Assembly: GCA_002899795.1 (NCBI GenBank)
Contig: PPDG01000369.1
Coordinates: 1-18,379, forward strand
Length of the DNA: 18,379 bases
DNA from: Desulfobacteraceae bacterium
GTDB lineage: Bacteria > Desulfobacterota > Syntrophobacteria > BM002
Reading direction: 5' to 3'
In this document: positions 1 to 7,652 of the stretch, piece after piece
Layout of the letters: every line of letters starts with the position of its first letter
Numbering within the stretch: position 1 is the first letter of the stretch
The notes under the pieces: model-generated
The model's database searches: none
Seen by the model: the letters and a program-made list of their open reading frames with translations, nothing else
Told to the model about the DNA's origin: nothing
Position numbers and translations under genes: made by a program

Positions 1-1303
1 CTGGTTCCTTTGTTACAGCGGGGGCCTCTTCCTTGGCTGGTTCCTTTGCTACAGCGGCCTCCTCTTCCTTGGCTGGTTCCTTTGTTACAGCGGGGGCCTC
101 TTCCTTGGCTGGTTCCTTTGCAACAGCGGGGGCCTCGGCTTCCTTGGCTCCCGTTTCTGGTGGGGCAGTGATCGCAGCCTCTTTACCTGCTTCTTCCTCT
201 GCTGGAGAGACTTCGGCTTGTTGCTCTGGTGCTTTCGGTGCCACCACTGGAACAAGCCCCAATGCCTTTTGCATGATTTCTACTTTGGCCTCCAGTATGG
301 CGGCATCTGCCAGCCCAGCTTTCAGCGCCTCTTGATAAATAGGCAGTGCCTTTTGATACGCCTTGTGCAATCCCAGTTCAGCCATGCCAACCCGCTGTTG
401 GGCCAGCTGAAAACGCATACTTGCCAGACTGGCGTCTCCGGCCCCATTGCTTTCTGCAAAGGCTTCTGCCCTAGCCAACAGGAGATTCATCTTACCGATA
501 TCCGTCTCATCACCTCGAGCAGTCTCTGCATTTACCTGGTCCATAAAGAAAGCGAAGATAGCCCTGTGAACATCTTCCTTACCACTATAGGTTCTCCCAG
601 TCAGTGCACTCACGTCAGCATCGTCCACCGCTACAGGCTCGAACGCTTCCACCATCTCATAACCGCCGGGAGCGAATTTCCCTTTCCAAAGCGTGAGGGA
701 ATTGTTGTCTTTCCTTAATTGATAAGTGCCGTGGTTACTGATACTTATACTCAGCAGCAACCCGACTGCCAGCAGCATTACCGCGATGAAACCGTAGCCA
801 CCCAGACCCTTCTTTTTTTGCTCTCCTCTATGCGGCACCATTGGCTCTGGTATGGCCACTTCTTCAGCTTTCTCCGGTTCAACAGGTGCTGGAGTAACAA
901 CTGGTTCCGCTGGTTTCACCACGGTTTCCTCAGGTGGTGGAGGTGCGGCTTCTTCCTCGATTATTTCTTCGGCAACTGGTTCCGGGGGCTTCTCTTCCAC
1001 AGCCTCCTCCGCTGCCACTGTTACAGGGGGCTGTGGCTGGACCTCCTCAACTGCAGGAGCCGTTTCTTCCACTTCCTCTGTGTCTTTCGCCAATGAACGA
1101 CTGTCCAACAGCCCCTCATCGCCTTCTTCTTCGTAACGCTTCAGCCAGCTGTAGTAAGTTGATCTTGAAATGCCCAACTCTTTCAGAATTGTCTTTGTAG
1201 GTATGTTGGACTGAGCCACTCTATCAAGGATCTCTTTCTTTCTTCTGGCCTCTGCCGCAACTTCTGCCTCAGTTTTAGCACCTTTTTTCGAGGGTCTAGC
1301 CAT
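1..1303 (-). CDS. HTH-domain, single-pass membrane protein with Ala/Pro/Glu/Lys repeat tail (3' end outside window)
   Basis: The frame is open from the ATG at 1303 to the window edge, giving 434 codons with no stop. A GGGTGG-like ribosome site lies just upstream of the ATG. Residues about 20-70 are basic and form a helix-turn-helix resembling the HTH of transposases and Hin-type recombinases (KTILKELGISRSTYYSWLKR). An acidic, proline-rich linker follows (about 75-165), then a KKK stop followed by one hydrophobic segment (about 167-188). Beyond it is a region of about 150 residues with TPR-like helices (around ALPIYQEALKAGLADAAILE) and finally 12-residue repeats. The arrangement suggests a cytoplasmic DNA-binding head, a membrane anchor and an outer domain, as in one-component membrane-bound regulators or anchoring proteins; that role is inferred. 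It is transcribed away from the small membrane gene at 1697. No specific family name is justified. Confidence 0.85.
   Translation of the reverse strand, partial: MARPSKKGAKTEAEVAAEARRKKEILDRVAQSNIPTKTILKELGISRSTYYSWLKRYEEEGDEGLLDSRSLAKDTEEVEETAPAVEEVQPQPPVTVAAEEAVEEKPPEPVAEEIIEEEAAPPPPEETVVKPAEPVVTPAPVEPEKAEEVAIPEPMVPHRGEQKKKGLGGYGFIAVMLLAVGLLLSISISNHGTYQLRKDNNSLTLWKGKFAPGGYEMVEAFEPVAVDDADVSALTGRTYSGKEDVHRAIFAFFMDQVNAETARGDETDIGKMNLLLARAEAFAESNGAGDASLASMRFQLAQQRVGMAELGLHKAYQKALPIYQEALKAGLADAAILEAKVEIMQKALGLVPVVAPKAPEQQAEVSPAEEEAGKEAAITAPPETGAKEAEAPAVAKEPAKEEAPAVTKEPAKEEEAAVAKEPAKEEAPAVTKEP
2..148 (-). repeat. In-frame 36-nt tandem repeat coding for AKEEAPAVTKEP units
   Basis: Four units lie at 2-37, 38-73, 74-109 and 110-148, with lengths 36, 36, 36 and 39 nt. 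Each encodes a 12-13 residue unit of the type AKEEAPAVTKEP. Units 2-37 and 74-109 are identical; 38-73 reads AKEEEAAVAKEP. The array probably continues past the window edge. Such Lys/Glu/Ala/Pro tails are commonly extended, low-complexity spacers. Confidence 0.9.
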
Positions 1304-1696
1304 GAGCACCACCCTTACTTTATGGGTTCAAACAATTATTTTAGACAACCACCTACCTGTATTTGTGTCTGAGCCAAACATGGATAAAATCAGGACCGGA
1401 GATGGACTGAATTGTATAGACAAAAGCTGTACATGTAAAGAAGTTTTTCTGAAAAAAGTGGACTCTCGAACAATGCCAAATCGCTTTCCCTGTCTATCTC
1501 TCCCATTATTGGACAAGATTTACTAGTCCATAGTACTGATGTCCTCAAGCAGAGTGCAAAATTGTCTTGCAATCCCCGGGACCTCATGGTATACGAATAG
1601 CGTTTTTCATGCCTTTCGTACGGAAAAAGCGGATCTTGATGATCCCATTCCTGTGAGTGGTCAAATACGTTCTATCTATAAGAAGGAGGAAATGGC
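1304..1696. other. Intergenic region between divergent genes
   Basis: These 393 bases separate the minus-strand HTH gene from the plus-strand small membrane gene. No convincing coding frame is present. An imperfect hairpin lies at about 1602-1630 (CGTTTTTC against GAAAAAGCG) and a small perfect one at 1631-1645 (GGATC, 5-nt loop, GATCC). Both sit in the leader of the downstream gene. No promoter pair is good enough to call. Confidence 0.4.
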
Positions 1697-2008
1697 ATGG
1701 CGGTTTTTGTCGGTGGCATTGTTGCAGCGGTATTGGGGGTCATACTCTTGCTCATCTGGTGGGTGCCATTCCTGCAGTTGGTGGCAGGAGCTCTGCCTGT
1801 GATGCTTTTGTTTGGTGGTATCATTGCCGCTTACCTTGGCTTTGACGAGGTAAAAGAGAAGCTTCCCTATTTCAGCAAGAAGGAGGAAGGGTTTCCGTCT
1901 ACTCTGGACACTGATGAAACCCCCCAGTACAGGGAAGAGGCAGAAAAATACAAGGCTGAAGTTGAACAACTGAAATCGGAACTGGATAAACTCAAAGAGG
2001 AAGAGTAG
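1697..2008 (+). CDS. Small membrane protein: two transmembrane segments plus C-terminal coiled coil
   Basis: This 103-residue protein starts at the ATG at 1697, seven bases after a perfect GGAGG (1685-1689). Residues about 3-22 and 27-47 are hydrophobic helices joined by a WWVPF turn. A polar stretch follows, and the last 28 residues (REEAEKYKAEVEQLKSELDK...) form a charged heptad coiled coil. The membrane half, with WW, then L..GA.P, then G..A...G, resembles from memory the small two-helix magnetosome protein MamI and its relatives in non-magnetic bacteria. I could not align it, and the coiled-coil tail is not a MamI feature. The gene ends about 90 bp before a strong terminator, so it is probably monocistronic. 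Function unknown. Confidence 0.85.
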   Translation: MAVFVGGIVAAVLGVILLLIWWVPFLQLVAGALPVMLLFGGIIAAYLGFDEVKEKLPYFSKKEEGFPSTLDTDETPQYREEAEKYKAEVEQLKSELDKLKEEE

Positions 2009-2065
2009 TCCTGCCCCTTGTTCGCAGGCTGCGAGTCGGTTCGACACAGCGAAAGGTTTGGCTAT

Positions 2066-2087
2066 ATCCTTAGGGTAGCTAGAGGAT
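2066..2087 (+). other. Hairpin in the 3' untranslated region
   Basis: ATCCTTAG (2066-2073) pairs with CTA and AGGAT (2079-2087), with one bulged G at 2082. It lies between the stop codon of the small membrane gene and its terminator. I matched it to no known RNA family. Confidence 0.35.
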
Positions 2088-2097
2088 GGCTATGATC

Positions 2098-2124
2098 ACC
2101 ACCCGTAATCGGGTGGTTTTTTTT
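2098..2124 (+). terminator. Strong intrinsic terminator after the small membrane gene
   Basis: A perfect 8-bp stem, ACCACCCG (2098-2105) with CGGGTGGT (2110-2117), closes a TAAT loop and runs into eight T residues (2117-2124). Confidence 0.92.
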
Positions 2125-2129
2125 GCCCA

Positions 2130-2464
2130 GAGCCTGCCAGGGGCAGGCACAGAAACTGATAGCCGTCCTATTTACCAGACTTGCTGTCGCCCGCCAGGTA
2201 GTCTGGTTCTTTTATTCTGGTCGGGCCTAACCCGCACGACTCTCGCGCCCAGGTCTGCGGGTGGACGCTGAACGCTACCCAGCCTCTTTACGGTCACCCA
2301 AGAGGGCCAGGGCTCTAATGGCGACCGGGGTTGCTCTTCTTCCAGACAGGGTCCGGAAGCGGCAACGCCTCCTGAGGCACGTCTTTGCGTGCTCTAGCCG
2401 TCTTTTCCGTAACGTGGCGCGGCACTCCGGGGACGCAGTTTCTGTGCCCACCGTTGGCAGGCTC
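2130..2464. mobile_element. 335-bp gene-free element with 29-bp terminal inverted repeats (MITE-like or structured RNA)
   Basis: The left end (2130-2158) and the reverse complement of the right end (2436-2464) are both 29 nt and agree at 25 positions. Both begin GAGCCTGCCA and end CACAGAAACTG; the four mismatches are in the middle. The interior has no plausible gene but many stems: CCAGACT/AGTCTGG (2175-2181/2200-2206), CCCGCA plus GAC / GTC plus TGCGGG (2231-2261), GGTC.CC/GG.GACC (2292-2326), GCCTCCTGAGGC (2367-2378), GCACG/CGTGC (2377-2392), and CCGGA/TCCGG (2353-2357/2426-2430) enclosing the last two. No clear target-site duplication is visible. A non-autonomous transposable element is the simplest reading. 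A structured non-coding RNA on either strand is the alternative. Confidence 0.65.
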
Positions 2465-2686
2465 CCTTTCGTAATCCTATTATTATCCTTCACTTCCTAC
2501 TTGTCAACTTCACTCTATGTATTCGGATGTGAGATGTGAGATCTCAAATACGAAAGCGTAACAAACGATGGGTAAATCTCACATCCCACATTCAGAGGTC
2601 AGCAGTGAGCGGTAAGCAGTTGATCGCTATCGAGCATCGAATATCTCAAATTCCTCAATCCCTTAATTTCTTAATTTCTCAATCGG

Positions 2687-2728
2687 CAATCCGCAATCCG
2701 CAATCCGAAATCCGAAATCCGAAATCTC
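2687..2728 (-). repeat. Heptamer array directly after the polA stop codon
   Basis: Six 7-nt units lie at an exact 7-base period: CAATCCG three times, AAATCCG twice, then AAATCTC. In polA orientation this reads GGATTTC/GGATTGC. The array ends three bases from the polA stop codon (2732-2734). A looser array of TTAATTTC/TCTCAAT words (about 2641-2683) lies beyond it. Confidence 0.85.
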
Positions 2729-2731
2729 CTC

Positions 2732-5425
2732 CTAATGTGCTTCGTCCCAATTGGCGCCAATCCCTGCCTCTACCACCAGTGGAACGGCAAGAGATGCCAC
2801 TGACTCCATTTCGTATTGCACCAGTTGTGCCACTTCCTGAGCACCGCCCACCTCCACTTCAAAAACCAACTCATCGTGAACTTGCATGATCATTCGTGCC
2901 GGCAGCGATCTCCGCTCCAGCTCTGCATCAATACGAATCATGGCAAGTTTGATGATATCTGCTGCGCTCCCTTGAATTGGCGTATTTATGGCAGTGCGCT
3001 CGGCAAACTGTCGAATGTTGCGATTTCTACTGTTGAGGTCCGGAAGGAATCTCTTGCGATTAAACAGGGTGGCGACAAAGCCTTGCTCGCGGCCGGTCTG
3101 TGGCATCTCCTCCACGTATGAACGAACTCCCTGATAGCGCTCAAAGTAACGTTCTATGATCTCTCGGCCTGTTTTCTGTGGTATGCCTAAATCCCTGGCA
3201 AGCCGGAATGAACTCATCCCATAGATGATCCCAAAGTTAATGGCCTTGGCCTGGCGCCTCATTTCCGCGCTGACTGCATCGGGCTGAACCCCAAAAATCT
3301 CAGCTGCCGTGCGAAGGTGGATATCCTCGCCCTTACTGAAAGCCTCAAGCAGCGCCTCATCTCCCGAATAATGCGCCAGAATCCTCAGTTCAATCTGGGA
3401 ATAGTCCGCTGAAATAAGTACATTGCCGGAGTCAGCCACAAAGGCGCGACGGATTTCCCTGCCTTCTTCGGTGCGCACAGGAATGTTCTGAAGATTTGGC
3501 TCGCTGGAGCTTAACCTGCCAGTAACGGTAGCGGTCTGATTATAAGACGTGTGTATCCGGCCCGTATCTGGGTTTACCATTCGCGGCAAGGCATCCACGT
3601 AAGTGTTTATCATTTTCATAAGGCTACGATAGTTGAGAACTTCTCCTGGCAAAGGATGGTGCGGCGAAAGTGACGAGAGCACTTCCATGGAAGTTGAGTA
3701 ACCGGTTTTGGTTTTCTTCCCCATGGGCAACCCCAACTTGTCGAAAAGAATCCGGCCCAGTTGCTGCGGCGAGTTTATATTAAAGGGCTCCCCTGCCATA
3801 TGGTAGATTTTTTCGCCGCTCACCTCCAAGCGCTCGCTGAAACCTTTCGCAAGTAAATCCAAGCGCTCAACATCCACCTTCACCCCTTTTATCTCCATAC
3901 GAGCCAGCACTTTAACCAGGGGGAGTTCAATATCGTTAAAGAGAGTCGTCTGGTTGGCCGCCTTTATCTTCTCATCTAAAATATCAGCTAGCTGCAGGGA
4001 AAAAACCGCTTGATCTCCGGCGTAGCTCGATACCTGCTCCAGGGGTACGCTGGCTATACTGCGCCGCTTTTTGCCGGTTCCCACCAGGTCTTCGAAAGCA
4101 ACCAAGGACACATCAAGATGTTCTCGGGCCAGGACCTCCAGATTTTGAACCCTCTTGCCAGGATCCAAGACATACGCACCCAACATGGTGTCAAACTGTA
4201 GTCCGGAGAGTTCGACACCCAAACTATTTAGAATGATCCAGGCTTGCTTGCTGTTATGGATAACCTTCTGGACACGAGGATCGCTCAGGATTGGAGCCAG
4301 CAACCTCATGACCACAGATTGATCCAAGGTGGCGGAGCTAGATTCAGACTGGTGGCTTAGTGGTAGGTAACAACCTTGCTCCGGCCCCCAAGCCAGAGCA
4401 AGACCCACAAGATCAGACCCAAAGGAACCCTCATCGGAGATCATCACACTGAATGCTACCTTAGGAGACAGGCTAATCTGGGACAGTATCTGATCCAGCC
4501 CATCAGTTGTTGTAACCAGCTGGTAGTCACGCCTGATTTCCTCAGGCTCAACACTAGTCTGTGTCCCCTCCAGTTCCTGCAGGAGTTTCTTGAACTCCAG
4601 TTCTCGGTATAGGTTAATGAGATCACCCAGATCAGCTTCCCCCAACTCAAACTCCTGCCAATCTTTCTCCAGCGGTACGTCGCATTTTATCGTGGCGAGC
4701 GCCAGCGACATAATGGCTTGCTCTGCGTGCGTTTCCAGTCTCTTGCGTTCTTTCTCCTTGCTGACCTTATCCAGAGCTGAGAGCAAGTTTTCAATACTGC
4801 CAAATTCCTTAATCAATCTCTGGGCAGTCTTCGGGCCAATTCCGGGGACGCCGGGGATGTTATCACCGCTGTCTCCTGCCAACCCCATTACTTCCACCAC
4901 CTGGGAAGCGGGAACTCCAAAGCGCTTTTCTACCTCCGCAGGACCGAGAACCTCATCCTTCATGCTGTCCCACATATGAACTCTTGGGCTTACCAACTGC
5001 AGCAGATCTTTATCACCAGAGATCATAACCACTTCTGCTCCCTGGTCACTGGCCCACGTCGCCAGAGTGCCAATGATGTCGTCAGCTTCATACCCAGGGA
5101 TTTCCATATACGGTATTCCAAAGGCAGTTATCAGTCGTTTTATAAATGGAATCTGCGCTGAGAGGTCTTCTGGCATGCGAGGGCGATTGGCCTTGTAATC
5201 AGGGCTGAGGTCATGGCGAAAGGTAGGACCGGGCGCATCCAAGGCAATAGCCATATAGACAGGGCTTCTTTCCCTGAGGACCCGCTTGAGCATATTGCCG
5301 AAACCATAGATGGCATTGGTGGGCATTCCAGTGGAGGTACTCAGATGGCGCACTCCATAAAAAGCCCTATAGATGTAGGAGCTGCCGTCGATAAGGTAAA
5401 GTGTAGCTTTTCTTGCCACCATCAC
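2732..5425 (-). CDS. polA: DNA polymerase I with degenerate 3'-5' exonuclease domain
   Basis: This 897-residue protein has the full PolA layout. The 5'-nuclease domain (about 7-285) keeps its metal-binding motifs: LIDGSSYIYRAF, GYEADD (111-116), SGDKD (136-140) and GDSGDNIPGVPGIGPKTA (184-201). The polymerase domain (about 500-897) keeps motif A (DYSQIELR, D674), motif B (RRQAKAINFGIIYG, K727) and motif C (QVHDE, D851). The middle exonuclease domain (about 300-485) is present, but its acidic residues are gone: VAFSVM (323-328) replaces FDTE, NSKQA (391-395) replaces NLKYD, and YAGDQA (468-473) replaces YAxxDA. It should fill gaps and remove RNA primers without proofreading. The start is the first of two ATGs, three bases after the upstream gene's stop; its ribosome site (AGGGAG) lies inside that gene's last codons, so the two genes are co-transcribed. 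Confidence 0.98.
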   Translation of the reverse strand: MMVARKATLYLIDGSSYIYRAFYGVRHLSTSTGMPTNAIYGFGNMLKRVLRERSPVYMAIALDAPGPTFRHDLSPDYKANRPRMPEDLSAQIPFIKRLITAFGIPYMEIPGYEADDIIGTLATWASDQGAEVVMISGDKDLLQLVSPRVHMWDSMKDEVLGPAEVEKRFGVPASQVVEVMGLAGDSGDNIPGVPGIGPKTAQRLIKEFGSIENLLSALDKVSKEKERKRLETHAEQAIMSLALATIKCDVPLEKDWQEFELGEADLGDLINLYRELEFKKLLQELEGTQTSVEPEEIRRDYQLVTTTDGLDQILSQISLSPKVAFSVMISDEGSFGSDLVGLALAWGPEQGCYLPLSHQSESSSATLDQSVVMRLLAPILSDPRVQKVIHNSKQAWIILNSLGVELSGLQFDTMLGAYVLDPGKRVQNLEVLAREHLDVSLVAFEDLVGTGKKRRSIASVPLEQVSSYAGDQAVFSLQLADILDEKIKAANQTTLFNDIELPLVKVLARMEIKGVKVDVERLDLLAKGFSERLEVSGEKIYHMAGEPFNINSPQQLGRILFDKLGLPMGKKTKTGYSTSMEVLSSLSPHHPLPGEVLNYRSLMKMINTYVDALPRMVNPDTGRIHTSYNQTATVTGRLSSSEPNLQNIPVRTEEGREIRRAFVADSGNVLISADYSQIELRILAHYSGDEALLEAFSKGEDIHLRTAAEIFGVQPDAVSAEMRRQAKAINFGIIYGMSSFRLARDLGIPQKTGREIIERYFERYQGVRSYVEEMPQTGREQGFVATLFNRKRFLPDLNSRNRNIRQFAERTAINTPIQGSAADIIKLAMIRIDAELERRSLPARMIMQVHDELVFEVEVGGAQEVAQLVQYEMESVASLAVPLVVEAGIGANWDEAH

Positions 5426-5428
5426 GTG

Positions 5429-5926
5429 CTATAGCTCCCTGGACAGCTTTTCCGCCAGAGAAATGATCGGGGAACTTGAAGCAGTTATGGCAAGGATTTC
5501 CAGCTTGTCTTTGAAACCCTGCCTTTCCACCGGGGATCGCTCAGGGGCAATCTCTTTGAGAGTCTCTATGACTTGCACCAGCACCTCGTCGTCTTTGTAA
5601 TCAAGCAGAAGCATCAAGGTGCTCCAGTCGTCAGGGATGCCATATTTTTTGAGATACTTCTTCACCGAACTGGCAAACTTGCTGGTGCCGTAGCTGTTGT
5701 GGATGGCATTGCGCGCCGCCTTATGCTCCTTACTGCCCTTTTCTCCCTGGAAAAGCTTGTCCACTTTTTTCAGGTATTGCTCTTTGGCCCAGGTGGAACG
5801 GAGGGATTTTTCGCTTCGGCTGTGCTCATCCCGGCTTACGTGGCTACTGCGGTCGCGCTTGCGGTCAATATCACGCCAGCTCGGCTTCTCTCTTTCATCT
5901 GAGTCGGAGTCAAAAGGTGGTACCAT
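5429..5926 (-). CDS. Charged helical protein of unknown function, first gene of the polA operon
   Basis: I chose the ATG at 5926 because AGGGAG (complement of 5934-5939) lies seven bases upstream. An in-frame TTG at 5953 would add nine residues but has no ribosome site. The 165-residue product has a highly charged, Ser/Arg/Asp/Glu-rich and probably disordered first third. A helical C-terminal half follows, with a pattern like one or two HEAT-type repeats (LMLLLDYKDDEVLVQVIETL, then LEILAITASSSPIISLAEKL). There is no signal peptide or membrane segment. It stops three bases before polA and carries polA's ribosome site, so it is translationally linked to DNA polymerase I. A role in replication or repair is only an inference from this position. 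I do not recognise the family. Confidence 0.85.
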   Translation of the reverse strand: MVPPFDSDSDEREKPSWRDIDRKRDRSSHVSRDEHSRSEKSLRSTWAKEQYLKKVDKLFQGEKGSKEHKAARNAIHNSYGTSKFASSVKKYLKKYGIPDDWSTLMLLLDYKDDEVLVQVIETLKEIAPERSPVERQGFKDKLEILAITASSSPIISLAEKLSREL

Positions 5927-6345
5927 AGTTTTTCTCCCTAAAAAACTTAACAAAATAAGCAGATATCGATGCCGGCAGGCTCCAGCTCATGGAAGGAAAT
6001 CAGTACTGGTTATTAAAAAGAGGGTTGTAATAAAAGATTATCTTAAGCCGTGCCTTTTCGCAATGCAAATCTATCGAGAAAAAAAGGCTCAAGGCTCAAG
6101 GCGCAGGGCTCAAGGACTAAAAGAAGTGGCCAGTAATCAGTATCCAGGAGATTATAGAACTGACTCAATAACTCCTGACTCCTGACTCCTAATAATTCCC
6201 TTGCGCCTCATACCTTAAACCGTTTCTGCTGGCGAAGCCATTGAACTCTGACCTGACCCAGCGCCGGCTATTTTCCCTTGACTTTACCGGGTCGATTCAG
6301 TATCAAAATTTGTTTACCCTTTAAAAGCAGGAGTGAGTTGGCATC
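5927..6345. other. Intergenic region between the divergent polA operon and hisS
   Basis: This region has no credible gene. It contains two short-word arrays: CAAGG/GCTCAAGG words at about 6086-6117 and a CTCCTGA triplication at about 6170-6190. A promoter for hisS lies at its right end. The leader of the minus-strand operon must lie at its left end, but I see no clear promoter there. Confidence 0.5.
6278..6306 (+). promoter_or_regulatory. Predicted sigma70 promoter of hisS
   Basis: TTGACT (6278-6283), 17 bases, then TATCAA (6301-6306). Transcription would start near 6313, about 33 bases before the GTG start of hisS. This leaves room for the GGAGTGAG ribosome site at 6330-6337. Confidence 0.65.
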
Positions 6346-7602
6346 GTGACGATTACGGCAATAAAAGGCATCAACGACATCCTACCCAATGCTGTTGGCA
6401 AGTGGCAACTGGTGGAGTCTGTAGCGAGAAGGGTCTTCACCAACTTCGGTTACCAGGAAATACGAATACCAATTCTTGAAAAGACCGAGCTTTTCGCCCG
6501 CAGTATCGGAGAGAGCACAGATATTGTGGAAAAGGAAATGTACACTTTTCCTGACCGCAACGGGCAGCTTCTTACCCTCAGGCCCGAGGCTACCGCTTCT
6601 GTGGTTCGAGCCTTTATTCAGCATCGACTCCACCTGCAGCCCACTATGCGTAAATTTTACACCTTCGGGCCCATGTTCCGCCATGAGCGCCCCCAAAAAG
6701 GACGGTACCGCCAGTTCCATCAGATCAACGTAGAAGTATTTGCCATCGATGACCCCATGGTTGACGCCGAGGTCATCTACATGCTCCTGGTATTTCTGGA
6801 GGAGTTACATATACCCGACATCACGCTGCACCTAAATTCCATGGGCTGTCCCGACTGTCGTCAGCCTTTTAGACAGTCCCTGACGAGCTACCTTGACAGT
6901 GTGAGCGCTAAACTTTGCTCGGATTGTCAACGCCGCAGCTCCACTAATCCCCTGAGGATATTTGACTGCAAAGTTGAGTCTTGCCGCCAGTTGGTGGTGA
7001 AGGCTCCAGTGCTTATGGATCATCTTTGCGACGACTGTGTAGACAACTTCCAAAGTGTTAAGGTTCATCTGGATAGCCTTGGTGTATCGTATACCGTTGA
7101 TCCGCACATGGTTCGTGGTCTGGATTACTACAACCGGACCACCTTTGAGGCGATTACCCCTCACCTGGGAGCCCAGAATGCAGTTGGTGGGGGTGGCCGT
7201 TACGATGGTCTCATGAAGACGCTCGGCGGACCCGACTTACCCGCTACCGGTTTTGCCATCGGTATGGAGCGGCTTATCCTCCTGCTGGATGAGCAAACCG
7301 AAGTCGAGACGGGCCCGAACCGTCTTTTCGTAGCTTGTTTAGGTGAGGAAGCCCAAAGAAGGGGATTCGGACTTGTCCAGGAACTGAGGCTTCGAGACCT
7401 TTTTGTGGAAATGGACTATGAGTCTAGGAGCCTCAAGGCCCAAATGCGTCGAGCAGACAAACTGAGCGTTACCCATGTCTTAATTCTTGGCGAAGATGAA
7501 CTAAAAAAAGGCTCGGCGGTACTGCGCAATATGAAGGCGGGCACCCAGGAGGAGATCCCGCTAGAGGGAATCACTGAACAACTTCTGGGGAGGTTGAAAT
7601 AA
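6346..7602 (+). CDS. hisS: Histidyl-tRNA synthetase
   Basis: A class II aminoacyl-tRNA synthetase that charges tRNA-His in the cytoplasm; 418 residues, normal for the bacterial enzyme. Motif 2 is FRHERPQKGRYRQFHQ (about 110-125), the histidine-specific loop is VRGLDYYNRTTFEA (about 255-268), and motif 3 is GFAIGMERL (about 302-310). GGGGRYDGL is also intact. The insertion region (about 165-230) carries Cys pairs (GCPDC, CSDC, CDDC) of the kind seen in many bacterial HisRS. The C-terminal 90 residues fit the anticodon-binding domain. The start is GTG at 6346 with GGAGTGAG upstream. It has its own promoter, and aspS follows after 381 bp, so the two are probably separate transcripts despite the common hisS-aspS pairing. 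Confidence 0.98.
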   Translation: MTITAIKGINDILPNAVGKWQLVESVARRVFTNFGYQEIRIPILEKTELFARSIGESTDIVEKEMYTFPDRNGQLLTLRPEATASVVRAFIQHRLHLQPTMRKFYTFGPMFRHERPQKGRYRQFHQINVEVFAIDDPMVDAEVIYMLLVFLEELHIPDITLHLNSMGCPDCRQPFRQSLTSYLDSVSAKLCSDCQRRSSTNPLRIFDCKVESCRQLVVKAPVLMDHLCDDCVDNFQSVKVHLDSLGVSYTVDPHMVRGLDYYNRTTFEAITPHLGAQNAVGGGGRYDGLMKTLGGPDLPATGFAIGMERLILLLDEQTEVETGPNRLFVACLGEEAQRRGFGLVQELRLRDLFVEMDYESRSLKAQMRRADKLSVTHVLILGEDELKKGSAVLRNMKAGTQEEIPLEGITEQLLGRLK

Positions 7603-7617
7603 GGGATGTGAGATTGG

Positions 7618-7645
7618 GGATTTCGGATCTCGGATTGCGGATTTG
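7618..7645 (+). repeat. Heptamer array directly after the hisS stop codon
   Basis: Four consecutive 7-nt units: GGATTTC, GGATCTC, GGATTGC, GGATTTG. They begin 15 bases after the hisS stop. They belong to the same heptamer family, in the same orientation relative to the gene, as the array after polA. GGGATGTGAGAT precedes them, and a related phrase lies beyond polA (about 2572-2590). Confidence 0.8.
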
Positions 7646-7652
7646 GCTTCGG

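Noticed and set aside
33..1200. Several overlapping plus-strand open frames rich in Ser, Ala, Gly, Trp and Phe
   Set aside because: They are antisense to the continuous minus-strand HTH gene and their composition mirrors its Ala/Pro/Glu repeats. They lack ribosome sites.
1319..1348. Minus-strand promoter pair (TTGTCT, 18 bases, CATAAA) for the HTH gene
   Set aside because: Transcription would start inside the ribosome site, about nine bases before the ATG, so the transcript could not be translated normally.
2020..2060. tRNA-like arm around GTCGGTTCGAC
   Set aside because: Only one TpsiC-like hairpin is present; there is no acceptor stem or anticodon arm.
2130..2464. RNase P RNA, tmRNA or a cyclic-di-GMP riboswitch
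   Set aside because: The hallmark sequences (GAGGAAAGTCC and ACAGA core for RNase P, the tag reading frame for tmRNA, the GCAAACC/ACGCAAAGCC core for GEMM) are missing on both strands.
5927..5953. Extended TTG start for the gene upstream of polA
   Set aside because: The ATG at 5926 has AGGGAG seven bases upstream; the TTG at 5953 has no ribosome site, and the extension would translate through that Shine-Dalgarno.
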